NCBI GenBank assembly: GCA_024711065.1
Contig: JANJTN010000074.1
Coordinates: 1 to 35,673 of the forward strand
From: a bacterium
Lineage (GTDB): Bacteria > Bacteroidota > Ignavibacteria > Kapaibacteriales > Kapaibacteriaceae
DNA length: 35,673 bases
Direction: 5' to 3'
Shown here piece after piece: positions 19,274 through 28,765 of this stretch; the stretch's first letter is position 1; each line of letters begins with the position of its first letter. The position numbers and the translations under genes are program-made. The notes below the pieces were generated by a model. It was not told the DNA's origin and ran no database searches. It saw only the letters and a list, made by a program, of their open reading frames with translations.

Positions 19274-21244
19274 ATGATGCGATCTCTGATCACTCTTGCC
19301 GTTGCTGCGTCCCTGTGGTCGCTTCCCGTGCGCGGTCAGTCTCCCGTGGAACAGCCACGAACGGAGTTCGGCCTGCTTGGTGGTGTCTCCTTCAATATTC
19401 ACAAGGCCGACTTCACCCAGCTGGGGAACTATGCGTCGTGCTGTCCGGAGTTCACCACCGGAACCGGCATCGGCGCGCAGTTCGGCGGGTTCCTCACTCT
19501 GCCCTTGGCTGCTGACTGGCGCATGATGGCTCGCCTGACCTATGCGAACCAGTCCGGGTCGTTCATCTCCAGTGAGGAATCCTTTGTGGCCGACCTGCGC
19601 GATACGGCACGTGTTGTTCCGGCCGTCTTCACGCATGAGCTCGACGCGTCGCTCTCCAGTGTGTCCCTCGAACCCTTGCTGGCCTATCGGGCCGTGACCG
19701 GCCTGGATGTGATGGCGGGAGTGCGGTTCGGTCTTGTCACCCAGCATGCCTTCTTGCAACAAGAGACCCTTACCGAGCCGGAAGACTATGGTAGCTACCT
19801 GGGTACGGACCGAACATGGGTCAATCATGATGCGGAGATCCCCGAGGCTCAGTCTACCCGGTTCACCGCTGTGGTCGGAGCGCGCTACGTGATCCCGCTC
19901 ACCCGCTCGCGTTCGTTGTTCATGGCTCCGGAGGTCTTCTACCATCTGCCGCTGACGGACGTGGCTGGTGCCGTGGATTGGCGCGTGTCCGAGATCCGCT
20001 TCGGGATCGAGATCGGATGGGCTCCTGCACCAGCGCCCGAACCGAAGGTTGAACCGATCCCTGTGGCACCCATCAAGCCACGAACACCGCCTACAACACT
20101 AGCCAGCCTGTGGGTGGAGGCGATCGGCCCCGATGGTTCCGTGGTCGACCTGGATAGTATCCGGATCGAAGAGACACGCGTTCTGGACCTGCTGCCAGTC
20201 CTTGGTCACGTGTACTTCGATGACGGTTCAGCCGAACTCCCATCACGATATGTGAACGGGGCCCGTGTGCCCGTTGCGGAGATGGCCACCTTCGACCAGG
20301 CCATGCATGGTGTGCTGGCGATCGTGGCCGATCGCTTGCGGTCGACCTCGAGCAGGGTGACACTGGTCGGCGCAACGTCCAATACCTCCAGAGACAAGGG
20401 GCTTCCGCTCGCCCGAAGTCGAGCCCTGGCCGTTCGCAACGCGCTGGTTTCGCTTGGCGTGTCCGCCGACCGGATCCGCATAGAAGCACGGCAGCTACCG
20501 GCCATGCCTACCCGGTCCAGCAATGCCGACGATGCGATCCTGGCAGAACAGGAGAATCGACGCGTCGACATCGTCCCTGCCGATCCGGACGTCCTCTTAC
20601 CCATCACACTGGCCAGTGTTCGCCGCACCATTCGTCCGGAACAGGCGATCGCGCGGACGGCGGTGATCTCCTACCCCGGCGTGGTCTCTGCCGACCTGCA
20701 CGTGGCCACACCATCCCACCAGTCCAGGGCATCATCCACCGATGGCACCATGGAATTGGCCCTTGCCGTGCCGCAGTTCCTGCGGGAAAGACCCAGCCCC
20801 CTGACGTCGACCCTGACCGTGGTGGACAGCCTTGGAGCAACCACGGTGGAGCGAGATACGGTGCCGATCTCATACTTGACCGTCGAACGCAAACGCGCTG
20901 AACGGCGCGCCGATACCGAGATCGAGCGATACTCTCTGATCCTCTTCGCATTCGACGATGCCAACGTGACCGCCGACCACGCCCGGGTACTGGACCGTGT
21001 TCGGGAGCGGATCCGGGAAGGGGCTTCGGTGAAGATCTTCGGCATGACCGACAGCATGGGTTCGAGTGAATACAACCGCGAACTCTCGCGACGGCGGGCA
21101 CTGAGTGTGGCACGTGCCCTGGGCCTGGATGCTACTTCCATTGAAGCCCTTGGTTCAGCGTCTCCCCGATTCGCCAATGCCTCGCCGGAAGGCCGCGCCT
21201 ACAACAGGACCGTCGTGATCGAGATCACCACAAACGTGCGCTAG
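19274..21244 (+). CDS. Outer-membrane protein with two OmpA-like domains
   Basis: Signal peptide; barrel-like N-half with CCPEFTTGTG; first OmpA-like VYFDDGSAELP...LARSRALAVRNAL; second ILFAFDDANVTADH...GMTDSMGSSEYNRELSRRRALSVARAL. Confidence 0.87.
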   Translation: MMRSLITLAVAASLWSLPVRGQSPVEQPRTEFGLLGGVSFNIHKADFTQLGNYASCCPEFTTGTGIGAQFGGFLTLPLAADWRMMARLTYANQSGSFISSEESFVADLRDTARVVPAVFTHELDASLSSVSLEPLLAYRAVTGLDVMAGVRFGLVTQHAFLQQETLTEPEDYGSYLGTDRTWVNHDAEIPEAQSTRFTAVVGARYVIPLTRSRSLFMAPEVFYHLPLTDVAGAVDWRVSEIRFGIEIGWAPAPAPEPKVEPIPVAPIKPRTPPTTLASLWVEAIGPDGSVVDLDSIRIEETRVLDLLPVLGHVYFDDGSAELPSRYVNGARVPVAEMATFDQAMHGVLAIVADRLRSTSSRVTLVGATSNTSRDKGLPLARSRALAVRNALVSLGVSADRIRIEARQLPAMPTRSSNADDAILAEQENRRVDIVPADPDVLLPITLASVRRTIRPEQAIARTAVISYPGVVSADLHVATPSHQSRASSTDGTMELALAVPQFLRERPSPLTSTLTVVDSLGATTVERDTVPISYLTVERKRAERRADTEIERYSLILFAFDDANVTADHARVLDRVRERIREGASVKIFGMTDSMGSSEYNRELSRRRALSVARALGLDATSIEALGSASPRFANASPEGRAYNRTVVIEITTNVR

Positions 21245-21260
21245 ACCGCGTCACAAATGG

Positions 21261-21268
21261 TACATTTG
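21261..21268 (+). promoter_or_regulatory. Candidate Bacteroidota-type -7 box TACATTTG
   Basis: Matches TAnnTTTG, about 33 nt upstream of ATG 21301 in the only sizeable gap inside the OmpA-like to IgGFc-like run; no clear -33 TTG box seen. Confidence 0.4.
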
Positions 21269-21300
21269 GGGTTTCTTGTGGAAAGAACTTCGGAGCCCTG

Positions 21301-24300
21301 ATGCCATCGTCCCGTGTGTTGATCGTTATCGCTGCATTCGCACTCTCGTTTGCCGACGTCTTCGCTCAAACAATTGTCGCTACCGGCTACCGCGTGCAGG
21401 GTACACAAGCCCAGGTAGCACTCTATGCCTTTGATGCTGCCGGAGCCCTGACCACACCCGCTGTAGGGTCGGTATCCGTATCGGTTGACGGCACCACGGT
21501 ACCCAGCACGACCACGGTAGACACGCCCGGAGCAGAGCGTCCGATCTCGTTATACGTGATGGCCGATGTTTCATCGTCCACTGCGGGGAACGGAGCCAAT
21601 GCCCTGATCAAGGCCGGTGCCTCTACTGCCACGTCCATGCTAACCGCTGCGGTCGATCAGATCGCCCTGGCTCGCTTCAGCAACGTGCCTACCCTGCTGC
21701 ATGGCCTCACGACCAATCTGACCTCGTACGCCGGCGCCGTTACGGAACTGGTCCCTCGTTCAGGATTTGACCTGAATGGTGCCCTGTTCGGCGCAACCAT
21801 GGGGGGCTTCAGTCATCTGGCAAATGCTCCGGGTGGACGCGTCCTGCTGCTGCTGGTAGATGGATCAACAGCCTTCGAGGTCGATCGTGCGATCGAAGCG
21901 GCCGCTACCTACAAGACCCAGGTCTATGTGGTTGGCATCAGCACATCCCTGCATCCGCACCTCCGACAACTGGCAGAAGCGAGCGGCGGTGCATGGATCG
22001 ACGGTCTACAGGTACAGGCAGACGTGGAAGCTCATGTGAAAGGCTTTATTGCCCATGCCAAACGGCTGCGCGGAAGTACGGTGGCGGTCTCCAACCCCAA
22101 CCCATGTACGCCTTCCTTCACGATGGAGATCACCTCTGGTGGTGTAACGCGCGTTGTGACTGCAACAACAGACGCTACAGCCGTTTCCTCCCTGGAGTGG
22201 TCGCCGAATGGACTCGACTTCGGCACTGACGCCAGCGCCAAAACCCTTTCAGCCACCGTTACTGCACGCGGACCGGTGAGCATTCAGATCGCCGCTGCCG
22301 TGTCGACCGACCCGGCCTTTGTGATCGAGGATCCGGTCTCCACTCCGGAAACCCTGGCCCCCGGAGCATCACGCACCTTTCGTATCCGGTACAACGGTGG
22401 GGCACAAGGCACCTTCGGATCGGTGCGCTTGACGGCAACAGCCGGTGTCTCCGGCACGATCTGTGCCGGCGACCGGCTCTATCTGCGAGCCGGAGCACTG
22501 AACACCGGCGATCGCCTGCAGGTAACGTCGCCCAACGGCGGCGAGACCTATACGGCCGGCGAAGGGCCGGTGACGATCACCTGGACGAATACCCTGCCCA
22601 GCGACGTGGTTCGCATTGAGGCATCCACCAACAACGGTGCCAGCTGGACCAGTATCACCGAACAGGCCACCGGCCTGTCTTACTCTTGGCGTCCCGGACC
22701 CGACCTCACCACGCAGGGACGCATTCGGATCCAACGCACGGCCGTTCCGGACTCAGATGTCGTTACCCTGGTGGGGCACCGCTCCCCGATCTATGCGACC
22801 CTCTTTGCCAATGACGGGCGCTGGGCGCTGACCGGTGGTCACGACTATACCATCCGCGTGTGGGATGCCAACACCGGTGCTGCCCTGCGACAATTGGGAT
22901 CCCACAGCAACTGGGTGTGGGACCTGGATCTGCATCCTGATGGTCTCACGGTAGCTTCGGGAAGTCATGATGCTTCGGTGCGCTTCTGGAACCTGGCCAC
23001 CAACGCCCGCACCGGAACCTATCTGGCCGATTCGAAGGTGTGGTCCGTAGCATATGCACCAAACGGCCGTACGCTGGCCGTTGGATCCGACGCCAGCCTG
23101 ACGCTGGTGAACACCAGCGACCTGAGTCGCCTGCAAACTCTGAGTCTACCCACGGTGCGCTGCCTGAGCGTAGCCTATTCCCCGGACGGCGAGTATGTGA
23201 TCTCAGCCGAGGGCAATGTGGCTCGCATGCGCCGCGCCGATGATCTGAATACGATCGTGCATACCTTCACCGGGCACACCGCCGAGATCTATGCCGTCTC
23301 CATCAGTCCGGATGGCCGGACCGTGATCACCGGTGGTGCCGATTTTACCGTCCGCACGTGGTCGGCTACGAGTGGCCAGCCCCTTGCCGAAACTGCCCCG
23401 GCTACTGCCTCGATCCTGGATCTGGATGTGTCGGCCAACGGACAGAACGTGGCGTCCGCCGGAGCGGACGGTACAGTGAAGATCTGGCGACTGACCGATC
23501 TGCTGCCACTAAACAGTTTTGCCGGACATCAGGGCGCGGTCTATTCGGCCACCTATGATGAGTCGGGCGACCGGATCGTTTCTGGTGCTACGGACTACGC
23601 CGGCCGTGTCTGGAACGTGACGCGCGCTTCGCTTGTGGAGGATGCCAGCGATGCTCCCTTTACGATCCGTGGTGGAACAGCTGCCACGGCCGACGCCAAT
23701 CATGGAACCGTGATGGTGGGACAGAGCATCGATAAGACCACGTCCATGCTTTCGAATGTTGGAACCGACACGTTGACCGTACTCTCTGCCAGGATCGTGA
23801 GTGGCAATGTGGACGATTTCACGCTGGAGATCCCGGCCATGCCGGTGCAGCTGGCACCAGGCCAGCAGCTTAGTGTGACCTCCACCTTCAAGCCCACGGC
23901 CTCCGGCGCTCGAAATGCCCTGGTGGTCTTTGAGACCGGCGTGGGAACAGCTACCTCCTTCCTCGAAGGCGAGGCAGCTGAACCCGACGTGATCTGCCAG
24001 AGTATCCTGCCAACCAACACGTCGTTCATCTGCGACTTCGGTCGCCACCTGGCAGGTCAGACCGTGGATGATACCACGTTGCGATTCACGGTACCCTCCG
24101 GCGGGCAACCCTTGAGCATCACGCGCACGGCCCTGGTTGGTCTGCAAAGTGGGGCGTTCTCCGTGCTCAGCGGTGGCGGCGCATTTACGGTATCCCCAAC
24201 CCAGCCACGGGAGATCGTGATCCGATTCGAACCCCTGGAAGTTGCCCGATATGGGGCTCGTCTGGAACTCACGCGCAGCGATGGCTCCATCCTGGTGTTC

Positions 24301-25644
24301 CGCCTGTATGGCGAAGGCTCCGGAGACGCTCGGATCGCTACAAGCAACCAATCCATCCTGTACACCACAGACCCGTGTGCTGCCAACACGGTGATCCAGC
24401 AAGCCACGGTCCGCAACGATGGATCCTCGCCGCTGCAGATCTACAACATCACGGTGGCCGGCAGCAACGCCGACGAATTTTCCATTACCTCACCTGCCGC
24501 CACGGCGTTTCCGATCACGCTGCAGCCGCAGCAGGTGCAGAGCATCTCGGTGGCCTTTACCCCTTCTATCGTGGGTCCCAAGGATGCTCGACTGGTGATC
24601 AGCTCCAATGGTACAGGAAGTACCGACGGAACGCTTCAGATCCCGATCGTTGCTCGAAGGGACTCGGTGGGCTACGAACTCACGCTGCCGACGGTATCCT
24701 TCGAGAATGTGAATGAGAATGAGTCGGCGATCCAGTACGTTTCGATCTTGAATACGGGCACGGTGTCCCTGCGATGGTCGGTGCAGCCGATCGATCTGGG
24801 CGACTTCCGCATCGAGGCCATTGAACCCAACATCACACCGCCAGGTGGGACCAGCACGTTTACCGTGCGTTTCAAGGGTGGCATACCCGGACAGCTCTAT
24901 ACGGCCTCTCATACGTTTGCCGACTCTGTCTGCGGCCGGACACAGTCCCTTGCCATGCGTGCTACCGTGAAGAGCTACATCGGTGCAACTCTTACCGCCG
25001 ATGTGGTTCGTGCCAACATCGGCACGGAAGTGGAAGTGCCGATCCGCATCACAGACAAGCTGAACTTCGATCGCACACAAGTGACCGAGATCCATGCCCG
25101 CATGCGGGTGAATGGTACGATCCTTACACCGGTGGGCGTGGAGAACACGTTCGACAACGGAGATCGCACGTTTACCGTGACGCTGCCGATCCCTGCCTCC
25201 GGGGATGTGATGACACGTCTACGGTTCACCACCACGTGGGGCAATGATACCTCCAGTGTCGTGTCGTTCGACTCTGTGTGGGTTGCCGATACGCTATTGA
25301 TCCGCACACGGGATGGCGAAGTGATCCTGGACGACCTTTGCCGTGAAGGTGGCCCACGGTTATTCCTCCGCCGCCAGCCAACGCCGGGTATCACGACCCA
25401 GGTGATCCCCCATCCGGTTCAGGATCAGGCCACGGTGGTGATCGATGTGGTCGAACAAGGGCCAACCATCGTGGAGCTGGTGGATGTGACCGGCAAGATC
25501 GTTCAGATGCTTGTGAACCGCGACCTGTCGCCCGGGCGCTACCTCCTGCCGCTGGACGCCTCCCTGATAGAGATCGGAAGCTACATGATCACCATGCGAA
25601 CGCGCACGCAACAGTTGTCCAACCGGATCAGCGTGGTGCGATAA
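21301..25644 (+). CDS. Large secreted protein: vWA-like, Kre9/KNH-like, seven WD40 repeats, choice-of-anchor-D-type domains, T9SS C-terminal sorting domain
   Basis: LYVMADVSSSTAGNG...; SPNGGETYTAGEGPVTITWTN; seven WD40-like repeats from VVTLVGHRSPIYATLF to YAGRVWNV; repeats of the SxNGLDFG / ADEFSITSP / QSISVAFTPSIVGPKDARLVI type; C-term VIPHPVQDQATVVIDV...IVELVDVTGKIVQML...GSYMITMRT. Confidence 0.88.
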   Translation: MPSSRVLIVIAAFALSFADVFAQTIVATGYRVQGTQAQVALYAFDAAGALTTPAVGSVSVSVDGTTVPSTTTVDTPGAERPISLYVMADVSSSTAGNGANALIKAGASTATSMLTAAVDQIALARFSNVPTLLHGLTTNLTSYAGAVTELVPRSGFDLNGALFGATMGGFSHLANAPGGRVLLLLVDGSTAFEVDRAIEAAATYKTQVYVVGISTSLHPHLRQLAEASGGAWIDGLQVQADVEAHVKGFIAHAKRLRGSTVAVSNPNPCTPSFTMEITSGGVTRVVTATTDATAVSSLEWSPNGLDFGTDASAKTLSATVTARGPVSIQIAAAVSTDPAFVIEDPVSTPETLAPGASRTFRIRYNGGAQGTFGSVRLTATAGVSGTICAGDRLYLRAGALNTGDRLQVTSPNGGETYTAGEGPVTITWTNTLPSDVVRIEASTNNGASWTSITEQATGLSYSWRPGPDLTTQGRIRIQRTAVPDSDVVTLVGHRSPIYATLFANDGRWALTGGHDYTIRVWDANTGAALRQLGSHSNWVWDLDLHPDGLTVASGSHDASVRFWNLATNARTGTYLADSKVWSVAYAPNGRTLAVGSDASLTLVNTSDLSRLQTLSLPTVRCLSVAYSPDGEYVISAEGNVARMRRADDLNTIVHTFTGHTAEIYAVSISPDGRTVITGGADFTVRTWSATSGQPLAETAPATASILDLDVSANGQNVASAGADGTVKIWRLTDLLPLNSFAGHQGAVYSATYDESGDRIVSGATDYAGRVWNVTRASLVEDASDAPFTIRGGTAATADANHGTVMVGQSIDKTTSMLSNVGTDTLTVLSARIVSGNVDDFTLEIPAMPVQLAPGQQLSVTSTFKPTASGARNALVVFETGVGTATSFLEGEAAEPDVICQSILPTNTSFICDFGRHLAGQTVDDTTLRFTVPSGGQPLSITRTALVGLQSGAFSVLSGGGAFTVSPTQPREIVIRFEPLEVARYGARLELTRSDGSILVFRLYGEGSGDARIATSNQSILYTTDPCAANTVIQQATVRNDGSSPLQIYNITVAGSNADEFSITSPAATAFPITLQPQQVQSISVAFTPSIVGPKDARLVISSNGTGSTDGTLQIPIVARRDSVGYELTLPTVSFENVNENESAIQYVSILNTGTVSLRWSVQPIDLGDFRIEAIEPNITPPGGTSTFTVRFKGGIPGQLYTASHTFADSVCGRTQSLAMRATVKSYIGATLTADVVRANIGTEVEVPIRITDKLNFDRTQVTEIHARMRVNGTILTPVGVENTFDNGDRTFTVTLPIPASGDVMTRLRFTTTWGNDTSSVVSFDSVWVADTLLIRTRDGEVILDDLCREGGPRLFLRRQPTPGITTQVIPHPVQDQATVVIDVVEQGPTIVELVDVTGKIVQMLVNRDLSPGRYLLPLDASLIEIGSYMITMRTRTQQLSNRISVVR

Positions 25645-27656
25645 TGAAGAACCGAATGAACTACCTCGCTCTTGTTCTGCTGATCCTGCTCACGCCGTTG
25701 GCTGCTGCTGCACAGTCCACCTCGAACACCCCGCCGCAGAGGCTGGGCCTGCTGGGAAATGTGGACCTGACGATGAACCTTGCCAGCTTCCAGCAACTTC
25801 CGGACGTGGCAAACTGCTGTCCGGAATTCACATCGAGTACGTCGCTAGGCTGGCTGCTCGGTCTGACCTACATCAAGCCGTTCTCTTCGGACCTGAGTCT
25901 GCACCTGCGCTTGCATTACTGGTCGTACGGTGCCGCCTTCACGGCCACTGAGACCCAGCCGGTAGTGGACATGAATGGTGGACCGGACGAGGCCACCATC
26001 CAGCACGACCTGAATGCCTCATTCCAGCAGATCAGCGTGGAGCCCCTGCTTGGCTTCACGGTGGCACCGGACCTAACGCTGCTCGGTGGGATCACCGCGG
26101 GCTACATCCTCTCGTCGACCTACGACCAGAAGGAAACGCTTGTTACCCCTACCGATGCTACGTTCCCCAACCTCTCTCGCGAGCGTAACGTACTCAGTGG
26201 TGATATCCCGGACGCATCCGTCGTTGGCGTTGGGCTGACCATTGGCGCCAGCTACGACCTACCGCTGAATGAAGACCGTACGATGTTCCTGAGTCCGGAG
26301 ATCCTGCTCACCCTGTCTCCCTTTGGGCCGGTGAGTGGTGTGTCGTGGACGGCTCAGCATATCCGCGCCGGACTTGCGCTAAGCTTCGTACCTCCGGAGA
26401 TCGAAGACTCGCTTACGGACCAGGAGTTCTACGAGTTCACGCTGGGCCTTACACCGCCTTCCAAGGGTACTCCGGGTGTGCGGTTCGTGTCCAACGTATC
26501 CGCCGAAGGGCTGAATGCCGATGGGACCACGTCGGAACTCACCAGCATCTCGGTCGAGGAATTCGAATCGCGCCGGATCCGCCCCCTCCTCCCCTATGTC
26601 TTCTTTGACGAGGAATCCTACACGCTGTCGGAACGCTATTACCGCGTGGACAGCGATCAGCGAGACGGATTCTCGATGAGCAACTTCTACAACCTGGACG
26701 CGATGGTGACCTACCACCATGTGCTGAACATCGTGGGACGCAGGATGACCGACGAGCCCGGCGCGTCGATCACCCTCACCGGGCATGCTACCCCCGAAGA
26801 ACGCGGAGGCATGGACCTGGCGCTTGAGCGAGCCAATGCTGTACGCAACTACCTGGTGGATGTCTGGGGGATCAGTGCAAGCCGCATCACGGTGAATGGC
26901 AAGGGGCTTCCCACGTCGCCCTCCAACAATGCCGAAGACGACGGACGCGCTGAGAACCGTCGAGTGGAGATCACAGCCTCGTCTGCGTCCATCCTGGCAC
27001 CAGTAGAGTCGCAAGACACCATCCGCCGCACGCTGCCGGAGGCGATCCGCTTCCGTCCGTCCATCGACCCTCGCGTGCCGATCAAGGAATGGCGCTTGTT
27101 CGTGGCCCGACGCGGCGTGATCACCGCCGGCTTCAAGGATGGTGATCCCATCCCGGCTACGGTGGATTGGCGTTTGAACGGCCGCACTGGTGTGATCCCG
27201 CGCGGAACCACCGAGCTGAGCTACCTGCTGGCCGTGTCGGATACCAACAATGCCGTAGTACCGTCTGCCACCAAGCGGATCCCGGTGTCCGAGCGCCGAC
27301 TCGATGAAAAGGGCACCCAGACCGACAGCCGTGTGGATCGATACTCGATGATCCTCTTCGGCTTCGATAGTGCCGAACTCACACCTGAACACCGCGCCAT
27401 GGTCGACGAGGTCAAGAAGAGCATCACACCTTCCTCAACGGTGAGCGTGACCGGATACACGGATCGCACAGGTACCGATGCGTACAACCAGGGGCTGAGC
27501 GAACGCCGTGCCGTGTCCGTTGCCCGCGAGCTGGGACTGCCTTCCAACGTTGCCCGCGGCCTGGGTGAAGCCCTGCCGTTGTATGATAACAACACACCGG
27601 AAGGACGCTTCTATTCGCGCACGGTGGAAGTGACCGTGGAGACGCCGAAGCGCTGA
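25644..27656 (+). CDS. Outer-membrane protein with two OmpA-like domains (paralogue of 19274-21244)
   Basis: CCPEFTSSTSLGWLLGLTYIKPF; VFFDEESYTLSERY...LALERANAVRNYL; ILFGFDSAELTPEH...GYTDRTGTDAYNQGLSERRAVSVAREL. Confidence 0.9.
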   Translation: MKNRMNYLALVLLILLTPLAAAAQSTSNTPPQRLGLLGNVDLTMNLASFQQLPDVANCCPEFTSSTSLGWLLGLTYIKPFSSDLSLHLRLHYWSYGAAFTATETQPVVDMNGGPDEATIQHDLNASFQQISVEPLLGFTVAPDLTLLGGITAGYILSSTYDQKETLVTPTDATFPNLSRERNVLSGDIPDASVVGVGLTIGASYDLPLNEDRTMFLSPEILLTLSPFGPVSGVSWTAQHIRAGLALSFVPPEIEDSLTDQEFYEFTLGLTPPSKGTPGVRFVSNVSAEGLNADGTTSELTSISVEEFESRRIRPLLPYVFFDEESYTLSERYYRVDSDQRDGFSMSNFYNLDAMVTYHHVLNIVGRRMTDEPGASITLTGHATPEERGGMDLALERANAVRNYLVDVWGISASRITVNGKGLPTSPSNNAEDDGRAENRRVEITASSASILAPVESQDTIRRTLPEAIRFRPSIDPRVPIKEWRLFVARRGVITAGFKDGDPIPATVDWRLNGRTGVIPRGTTELSYLLAVSDTNNAVVPSATKRIPVSERRLDEKGTQTDSRVDRYSMILFGFDSAELTPEHRAMVDEVKKSITPSSTVSVTGYTDRTGTDAYNQGLSERRAVSVARELGLPSNVARGLGEALPLYDNNTPEGRFYSRTVEVTVETPKR

Positions 27657-28765
27657 TGCGGATCCTGGTGATCAACTGGCAGGACCGCACGCACCCGCAA
27701 GCGGGTGGGGCGGAAGTACACCTGCACGAGATCTTCGGACGCATTGCCCGCATGGGCCATGAGGTAAGCTTGCTGTGCTGCGGGCACCGCGACGCTGCCT
27801 CCACCGAGATCCTGGACGACCTACAGATCTTCCGCATCGGATCACGTCCGCTGTTCAACTATGCGGTCCCCTTCTGGTGGTACCGCCACGGCCGCCGCAT
27901 GAAGCCCGATCTGGTGGTGGACGATATCAACAAGATCCCGTTCTTCACGCCACTGTATGTGGACCGACCGATCCTGGCACTGGTACACCACTTCTTTGGC
28001 GATTCGATCTTCAATGAGGTAGGATGGGCCGCCGGGATGTACGTCAAGCTCTTCGAAGACCGCATTCCGGGCATCTATCGGCGCACGCCGGTCTGCACGG
28101 TCTCCGAAAGCACCAGAGCCGAATGTCTGGAAAGGGGCTTCCCCGCTACCAACCTCTCGATCATCCACAATGCGATCGACCATCGGCGCTTTCCGATGCG
28201 CGTTGGCAACAAGGCCGACCGACCCACCATTGTCTATTTCGGACGATTGAAGAAGTACAAGAGCGTGGATCACATCATCCAGGCTCTGGCGATCGTACGA
28301 GAGACCATCCCGGATGCGCATCTGGAGATCCTCGGCACGGGCGATGAACGCACGGAACTTGAACGTCTGGTGGACTTTCACGACCTGTCTGACGCGGTCA
28401 CCTTTCACGGCTTCGTTAGTGATGCCGACAAGGCGCGCATGCTGAGCGCGGCGCACGTTGTGGTGAACTCCTCCGTCAAGGAAGGTTGGGGCATCACCAA
28501 TATCGAAGCGAACGCCTCCGGCACACCCGTGGTCAGCGCCAATGTGCCCGGACTCCGGGATTCCGTTCGCGATGGCGTGTCTGGCCTGCTGTATCCGTAT
28601 GGCAACATCGAGGTGCTGGCTCGCACCCTGGTGCGCGTGTTGGTGGATCACCCGGAACGGGCGCGCCTCAGTGAGGGGGCGGTGCAATGGGCATCGACCT
28701 TCACGTGGGAGCGCAGTGCTCGTGAGATGTTTGACCTCTGTGAACGAACCATCGCTGCCAGATGA
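27656..28765 (+). CDS. Glycosyltransferase family 4
   Basis: MRILVINWQDRTHPQAGGAEVHLHEIF, IVYFGRLKKYKSVDHIIQAL, EGWGITNIEANASGTPVVSANVPGLRDSV. Confidence 0.95.
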   Translation: MRILVINWQDRTHPQAGGAEVHLHEIFGRIARMGHEVSLLCCGHRDAASTEILDDLQIFRIGSRPLFNYAVPFWWYRHGRRMKPDLVVDDINKIPFFTPLYVDRPILALVHHFFGDSIFNEVGWAAGMYVKLFEDRIPGIYRRTPVCTVSESTRAECLERGFPATNLSIIHNAIDHRRFPMRVGNKADRPTIVYFGRLKKYKSVDHIIQALAIVRETIPDAHLEILGTGDERTELERLVDFHDLSDAVTFHGFVSDADKARMLSAAHVVVNSSVKEGWGITNIEANASGTPVVSANVPGLRDSVRDGVSGLLYPYGNIEVLARTLVRVLVDHPERARLSEGAVQWASTFTWERSAREMFDLCERTIAAR

